From positions 1 to 40,534 of the forward strand of contig NZ_LMOP01000003.1 in NCBI RefSeq assembly GCF_001423585.1: a stretch of DNA of 40,534 nt, written 5' to 3'. The position numbers were made by a program, and so were the translations under genes. Source of the DNA: Xanthomonas sp. Leaf148 (GTDB taxonomy: Bacteria > Pseudomonadota > Gammaproteobacteria > Xanthomonadales > Xanthomonadaceae). Numbering within the stretch: position 1 is the first letter of the stretch; every line of letters begins with the position of its first letter. Of the stretch, positions 37,301 to 40,534 are shown piece after piece. The notes under the pieces were generated by a model, which saw only the letters and a list, made by a program, of their open reading frames with translations, searched no databases and was not told the origin of the DNA.

Positions 37301-39475
37301 AAGAAGTTCTTTGTTCGCGGAGTCGGCCGCCAAGTGCGAGTAGTCGATGGAGGTCGGACCCTTGCAAGCAACCCTCAGTAGGTGACACAGGCGCTGAAGC
37401 AGAGCCGCGCTGCTGAAAGTGCCATTGTTTCCAAGCTTTGCGACCAGCTCCTCAACTCGCTCAGAGCGCAGAAGCCCGATGGCTATCTCATCGCGCCAAA
37501 GCTGCGCAATCGTCGATTCAGGCCGGAGAGCTGCCTCCAAGAGCGCGTAGGCATCATCATCGCCTTCAGCCGATCTCTGAGCCGTCCATGAGCGCAGAGC
37601 TCGTCGCATGCCCGCATGTGAGCCGAGCTTTGTGAATAACGCTAACCAGTCCCGCTCCGCGGAGCGCACCTCACGTTCTACTCGAAAGAACAGCGACCAA
37701 TCCTCCAAGACGTCATGTGCCGGGGCTACTCGGTCGGCCTCGTCCTTCGCGAGCACAGCGTCTTGCAGGAGCGACGTGACAGCTTCAACGTCCGGGGGGG
37801 GCTCGACGAACTGCGCAAATCGCTCGGTGCGCAGGTAGCAGACTTGGTCGAAGGTCGCTAAACGGCTTGTGCGCATGGCGGCCGAAAGGCCTCTGCGGGG
37901 CGCAATTCGCTCTGTCCAAAGCGCCCTCCTAAGGTCGTTGCCCGAAGCACTTGGTAGTGCAGTTCCTGCGGCGGCGTACTTGAAAGCAAGCTGCAGGTAG
38001 TAGGGAGTGCGCAGAACCTCTTTTACAGCTGAGTCTTTGGCGACAACCTCTTCAAGCGGGCTTGCGACTACCGCGGTGGCAATCTCCGCGTCCGTGAGCA
38101 GAGGAACGTCTATGACTTGGCTGGAAAAGCTATAGAGGAAGTTTGTGTACAGGCCGTTGAGAGCATAGGAGCGCGTCGTGATGCAGAGCCTCGAAGACTT
38201 GTTCTTGCGAACGAGTGCGAGCAGCTCTTCGAGCGCGCCTGGGTTCTGTGACTCCAGAGCCTTCTCCAGCGAGTCGATGATGACAGTGGGTGCCCCTGTG
38301 TGCAGCAGTGTATCGATGCCTAGCACCGGGTCTTGAAGCCCGTTCAGGGACTGGACTGCTGCCAAAGTCGGCGCATCCAGCTCATCAGCCCTGAAGAAGA
38401 ACAATGGACCGGACTCACGACGCAAAGAAGCGAGCTCAGAGACGACCGCCGACTTTCCTGCGCCCGGCCCGCCAGTAATGATGACGAGTTGGCGGTCATC
38501 GAGTGCTGACAACACACGGCCTAAGCACTCGCCTCTAGGGATGTGTGCGCCATTGGGCAGGTTTGTCGAGATGAGGGAGAGTTGAAGTAAGGCTCGCTGA
38601 GTCAAACGCTCAGCAATATTGCTCAGTGCGCGCGAGGAAGTCAGGCGGCTCATTGCCGCTTGCAATCCTTCTTTGGCCGTCTGAGACCACGTTGTCCGAG
38701 TGACAGTCCCTACTGAAATGCCTTGCTCTTGCACATAGGAGACAAGGCCATCCCATACCAGCTCTCCTGAGTCGCTTGGTTGCCCTGAGGTCAACAGTGC
38801 TTGGACGAGGCTGAGCTCCTGTGAGGATTCGGTGCCCAAGTCATGAATGTCAACACGAAGACGCTGGAGCAGCTGGAAGACAAGCTCCTCAGTGTACTTG
38901 TCGGTCAACGTTTCCTTCGAGACCGTCTTGAACGCTTCCCAGGTTTCCTTGTGCTTCTTGTCGAAGAGCTTGGAGTTCACCTTCTGCAAGTAGTCAGCGA
39001 GATCTACTGATGCACGGGAAAGTTCGCAAAGACGCTTTGCTGCCTGGTTAGCGGCCGTCGCCGGGGCGATGGTCGCAAGAACCAGCACGTCACAGCCGCG
39101 GTCAAAAGGGCTCTTCTCGATACCGAGGAAGTCGCGCCAGGCACCCTGCAGTCCGTCGATAAAATCTGTGTTACCAGCAGTGGCATTGAGGCCTCGCTTG
39201 CACTGGACGAGTTGTAGCCAACTTTCCTTGGGATCACGGAGCCGACAGTAGACATCGTCGGTGTGAGCGCCTTTATAGCGAGCTTCAAAGCGCAGTTCTT
39301 CAACCCAGGCACCGTGCAAGCAAAAGGCTGTAGGCAAGCCCGTAAGCATGTTAGCTAGGTACAGGGCGCCCACACGGGCCTGAAAAACGCCGCCACCGCC
39401 GCCAGTAGCGACAGTGCTCATCACTTGGGTGCCGTGCAGCGGGTCGCGCGGGGTGACTTCCTTCTTCTTACTCAT
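34382..39475 (-). CDS. Avs/STAND-like antiviral protein: N-terminal nuclease, P-loop NTPase, long helical C-terminus
   Basis: This protein has 1697 residues from the ATG at 39475 (MSKKKEVTPRDPLHG; purine-rich GGAG 12 bases upstream). The frame extends to 39520, but those 15 residues add nothing recognisable. Residues about 25-160 fit a Cap4/DUF4297-like PD-(D/E)XK nuclease: GGGGVFQARVGALYLANML, Glu59/60, the acidic pair HTDD (73-74), then LVQCKRG with Gln91 and Lys93. A P-loop ATPase follows: Walker A GGPGAGKS (335-342), Walker B PTVIIDSLE (396-404), and a sensor-type ITTRS (432-436). About 1100 further residues are helical without known motifs, as expected of a target-sensing array. This order matches Avs-type STAND proteins, which recognise phage proteins and then activate the nuclease. 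Base composition looks lower in G+C than its neighbours (by eye), suggesting transfer. It is a single gene with no partner. Confidence 0.8.
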   Translation of the reverse strand: MSKKKEVTPRDPLHGTQVMSTVATGGGGGVFQARVGALYLANMLTGLPTAFCLHGAWVEELRFEARYKGAHTDDVYCRLRDPKESWLQLVQCKRGLNATAGNTDFIDGLQGAWRDFLGIEKSPFDRGCDVLVLATIAPATAANQAAKRLCELSRASVDLADYLQKVNSKLFDKKHKETWEAFKTVSKETLTDKYTEELVFQLLQRLRVDIHDLGTESSQELSLVQALLTSGQPSDSGELVWDGLVSYVQEQGISVGTVTRTTWSQTAKEGLQAAMSRLTSSRALSNIAERLTQRALLQLSLISTNLPNGAHIPRGECLGRVLSALDDRQLVIITGGPGAGKSAVVSELASLRRESGPLFFFRADELDAPTLAAVQSLNGLQDPVLGIDTLLHTGAPTVIIDSLEKALESQNPGALEELLALVRKNKSSRLCITTRSYALNGLYTNFLYSFSSQVIDVPLLTDAEIATAVVASPLEEVVAKDSAVKEVLRTPYYLQLAFKYAAAGTALPSASGNDLRRALWTERIAPRRGLSAAMRTSRLATFDQVCYLRTERFAQFVEPPPDVEAVTSLLQDAVLAKDEADRVAPAHDVLEDWSLFFRVEREVRSAERDWLALFTKLGSHAGMRRALRSWTAQRSAEGDDDAYALLEAALRPESTIAQLWRDEIAIGLLRSERVEELVAKLGNNGTFSSAALLQRLCHLLRVACKGPTSIDYSHLAADSANKELLSRIGMAAPVGKAWDVMIGLVATAFPSLPPEAHSWVVQLAEDAVAHDDAWHKPSPRVTDVFTMAERYCWRDNDTWYREKSLGRRFYELLCRCSGADPAKFKVFIDALIKRISADREDRDVYAEERLEFVTNIKHCREPIYFNADLVRTAFWALYTEPEPRAERHFGMVGWEAAMGLSQRASHAFFPPSVLQGPFRWLLLYSFAKSIRFVVQLCNHAAVSFAKSHPEEVTVLPPEQSPNGRAHIHDWRLWAAYRGHSVSSYVLNCALMALEERLLVEAKVQPEIISEVLEFVLESGESSFTTGLVAGVLMAYPSLVTGKLLPLFSCPQFFVDDIARYVGESTALAIHGGHDGLGDERQKERIASNRLQHRKQHLEMLVLQLQIIRPDLREGIFAILDKHIEDLKHAEDVPDGWRMGLKRMDARGMKFGEPIGDEKLIPLEIVNLEPELKQVSDQAESRSQLMNRLAAVRLWAVAVTQPMLTLSPGAADRFSSSSEVYEEFQHLLEEVKGQEEPLLFGMDDDLPCALIQRWPTDNSEALQWAKDYLLDVTSKRLDNDACVRRSTATGELRAKTLVLLASVVPSHPKLPECLANIITEPVWKVRRAGALAISEILRPTQPLLADILTTALAHYAEALDTTIGAARRRRHDFYEDARDATSKRLVAALTGGKLAPRPSPRSLAAVKEWTIALDAARSEMSETWRVQALTVLARLMADQEGKSRIDRYDPNYVDFEARWEVGDLLASEMLAQRTDKTHIFETLDYCIEHGPELSERVLESTLSACMKQEYANADAFWQVWDRAAAKILPDESLRARSRRVYSKNEKPLAVLLFQSIPWTKTFHDLPLLRNHPRFVANCLVAAGDSWHALEHLLALMAGVGRSTAVPSALGQLRDAISKAPSDLFNEGSILWHTETVCQVAVHEHRQALLRDVSLRQATLEMLDRLVEAGSSLAFQLRDYLATSSPVIPSTPPGSNSAA

Positions 39476-39799
39476 TGCAAAGTCTCTCTCCGTTGCGCGG
39501 CGCATGCTGGAGACGATCATAAAGCGTAGCGGGACGGTTCGTGGGACCTGCAGCAGAGCTATGCAAACTGCGCAGCGAGGAGCATTGCGACACCGGTCCA
39601 GCCTGGCTGGAAAACAACGGTTCTGTCCGTGATGGGGTCAGGTGCACTTATCAGGCGACGGCGTTCGGCTTGCGTGGCCCTTATGGAACTTCGCCAGCGG
39701 CACACACAGCCGCGCGAGACCCGCCAGCGTGTATTGACACGCCAGACCGTGTACTTGCAATCTAAGCCCAAGGAGCGTCGAAACTCCTCACGTAGCGGT
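39476..39799. other. Intergenic stretch upstream of the nuclease-ATPase gene
   Basis: The promoter of the large gene should lie here, but I could not define -10 and -35 boxes. No tRNA, integrase or clear inverted repeat marks an insertion end. The short ORFs (for example 39541-39765) have no support. Confidence 0.5.
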
Positions 39800-39829
39800 A
39801 CCCACCTCCGTCAAACCGGTGGGTTTTTT
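39800..39829 (+). terminator. Hairpin with T run at the start of the structured leader
   Basis: The 7-bp stem ACCCACC/GGTGGGT is followed by six T residues on the plus strand. No plus-strand gene ends just before it, so it may be a terminator of an unseen transcript or an attenuator. Confidence 0.6.
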
Positions 39830-39995
39830 GTGCCTGCATCCTGCAGGTACAAGCCGACGCAATGCCTGCGTCGGGAGGGCGGCTAATACAACACCCGCAA
39901 GGGGAATATGCCCGCCGGCTACGTGCGGTTTCGAACCTCCCGACATCCCGTCGCCGTTGGCGGCGGTTCTTGGGTTGTTCCAGGAGGGCGTTGCC
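39830..39995 (+). ncRNA. Candidate structured leader RNA upstream of the small ORF and SymE-like gene
   Basis: Successive perfect or near-perfect stems are visible. A 9-bp hairpin lies at 39830-39850 with a 3-base loop. CCGACGCA/TGCGTCGG pairs at 39854-39861 with 39867-39874. TCGGGAGG (39871-39878) pairs with CCTCCCGA (39936-39943) and encloses GGCGG/CCGCC and a CCC-GCAA-GGG hairpin with a GNRA tetraloop. CGCCG/CGGCG pairs at 39952-39965. The second and third stems share TCGG and so exclude each other. AGGAGG and the ATG of the next ORF follow. This is a structural reading only; no family was identified. Confidence 0.5.
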
Positions 39996-40265
39996 ATGTC
40001 TACCGCACCATGCATGCCGGCATCTTTGCTGGTTGATCTGTTTCCAGCCTTTGCTCACCGCTTGCGGCAGGATGTAGCCCAAGTGCTGCGTCGGCTCGCA
40101 GCACGCGCAGCTGTTGAGCGAGCGATCAACGATCCCGCACATTCGCTGAGTCGCCAGCTCGGTGTGTTGCCGCACATCTTGCGCCGCCGGTTCGCACGCA
40201 TGGCTGTGCCATTGCAGCAGTACGTCGCTGCAACCATCACCCGCCATCACGCGGAGGCGTCATGA
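39996..40265 (+). CDS. Small helical protein of unknown function upstream of the SymE-like gene
   Basis: This 89-residue protein (MSTAPCMPASLLVDLFPAF) starts at 39996, with AGGAGG nine bases upstream, an excellent ribosome-binding site. It is rich in Arg, Ala and Leu and predicted helical (HRLRQDVAQVLRRLAARAAVERAI, LPHILRRRFARMAVPLQQYV). There is no signal peptide or known motif. Its stop codon overlaps the start of the next gene by four bases (ATGA), so the two are translationally coupled. I do not recognise its function. By position it could be an accessory or antitoxin-like partner of the SymE-like protein (inference). A longer frame from 39819 runs through the structured leader and is rejected. 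Confidence 0.65.
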   Translation: MSTAPCMPASLLVDLFPAFAHRLRQDVAQVLRRLAARAAVERAINDPAHSLSRQLGVLPHILRRRFARMAVPLQQYVAATITRHHAEAS

Positions 40266-40534
40266 CACGTCGCCGCCCACCCACGGCATCTGCCACCTCA
40301 CAGCCCAGCAGCAAGCGTGCACGCCCCGCGACGACCAAGCGAGTGCAGTGGATCTACGTTGAGCCCGACCGCACCAAGCTGCCACCGATGCTGCCGCCCG
40401 ACCCGGACGCCTCCCCGCAAGGCCCTGGCACGCTGGGCGCACCCCGCCGCGCCCGCCGCCCGCGCCAATGCACCGTCAGCTATACCCATTACCCCGGCGC
40501 CCACAATCACGGCGGCGACCAGCACGTACCCCAT
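40262..40534 (+). CDS. SymE-like protein, N-terminal part, cut by the window edge
   Basis: The first 91 residues are visible. A basic Pro/Arg/Ser-rich N-terminus (MTRRRPPTASATSQPSSKRARP) is followed by RRPRQCTVSYTHYPGAHNHGGDQHVPH, where the window ends. The CTVSYTHYP...VPH pattern resembles the start of the SymE domain (an AbrB-fold protein first described as an SOS-induced RNA-degrading toxin in E. coli), in which the next residues are usually a RLSGRWLEEAGF-like motif. That motif lies outside the window, so the call is provisional. The N-terminal extension is longer than in E. coli SymE. Confidence 0.5.
   Translation, partial: MTRRRPPTASATSQPSSKRARPATTKRVQWIYVEPDRTKLPPMLPPDPDASPQGPGTLGAPRRARRPRQCTVSYTHYPGAHNHGGDQHVPH

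Noticed and set aside
39476..39520. Start of the large nuclease-ATPase at the ATG at 39520
   Set aside because: There is no ribosome-binding site there. The downstream ATG at 39475 has a purine-rich sequence upstream and the conserved region begins only after it.
39920..39945. A tRNA T-arm-like sequence (GGTTTCGAACC) in the structured leader
   Set aside because: No acceptor, anticodon or D arm can be folded around it. The bases pair better with TCGGGAGG upstream.
39819..39995. Extension of the 89-residue ORF upstream to 39819
   Set aside because: It would run through the structured leader and ignore the AGGAGG directly before the ATG at 39996.

Overview
The window is high-GC DNA that looks like a Xanthomonas (Xanthomonadaceae) chromosome. 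The reasons are the receptor array of E. coli-like (36H-type) chemoreceptors beside cheA, parC/parP-like and motC/motD-like genes, a TonB-dependent receptor of the TonB-Xanth-Caul type, dispersed hairpin repeats of the form CCCCTCTCCCGC-n-GCGGGAGAGGGG, and a SymE-like module. This assignment is by recognition only; no database was searched.

Layout. Positions 1-29592 are one chemotaxis/motility island read entirely from the minus strand. Starting from its promoter-proximal end, it holds motC (MotA-like), motD (MotB-like), parC (ParA-like ATPase that positions arrays), parP (CheW-like array adaptor with 27-residue repeats), a STAS-domain gene, cheY and cheA. These are followed by a tandem run of methyl-accepting chemotaxis protein (MCP) genes: 20469-22739, 17815-20085, 14505-16682, 11524-14313, 7835-10183, 5362-7632, a broken copy at 1986-4506, and a broken copy at 1-1531 that runs off the window. 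Two non-MCP genes sit inside the array: a small secreted helical protein (16984-17517) and an outer-membrane-type protein (10197-10958) directly upstream of an MCP.

The receptors share almost the same signalling half but have different sensor halves: four-helix-bundle-like, single Cache, double Cache, and two with PAS-like cytoplasmic domains. Upstream of many of the units I find sigma-28 (FliA) promoter matches of the form T(A/C)A(A/G)-N15-GCCGNTAN. The best ones precede motC, the STAS gene, the secreted helical gene, the OMP-MCP pair and the MCP at 5362. The region therefore looks like a flagellar class-3 regulon: stator, polar array-positioning proteins, kinase, response regulator and receptors. 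No cheR, cheB, cheZ or classical cheW lies in the window.

Positions 29593-31105 carry no convincing gene but hold several hairpin repeats. A TonB-dependent receptor (31106-34216, plus strand) follows. Positions 34382-39475 (minus) encode a very large protein with an N-terminal PD-(D/E)XK-like nuclease, a central P-loop STAND-type NTPase and a long helical C-terminal half. It resembles the Avs/STAND antiviral proteins and looks like an accessory insertion. The right end (39800-40534, plus) is a structured leader, a small helical ORF and the start of a SymE-like gene.

Most notable points: an exchange scar in which one MCP lost 76 bp of HAMP code while its neighbour carries an extra 271 bp that includes that sequence; a stand-alone secreted sensor-like protein under a sigma-28 promoter; the repeat-bearing ParP; a probably leaderless motC; the Avs-like gene; and the structured leader with mutually exclusive pairings ahead of the SymE-like module.
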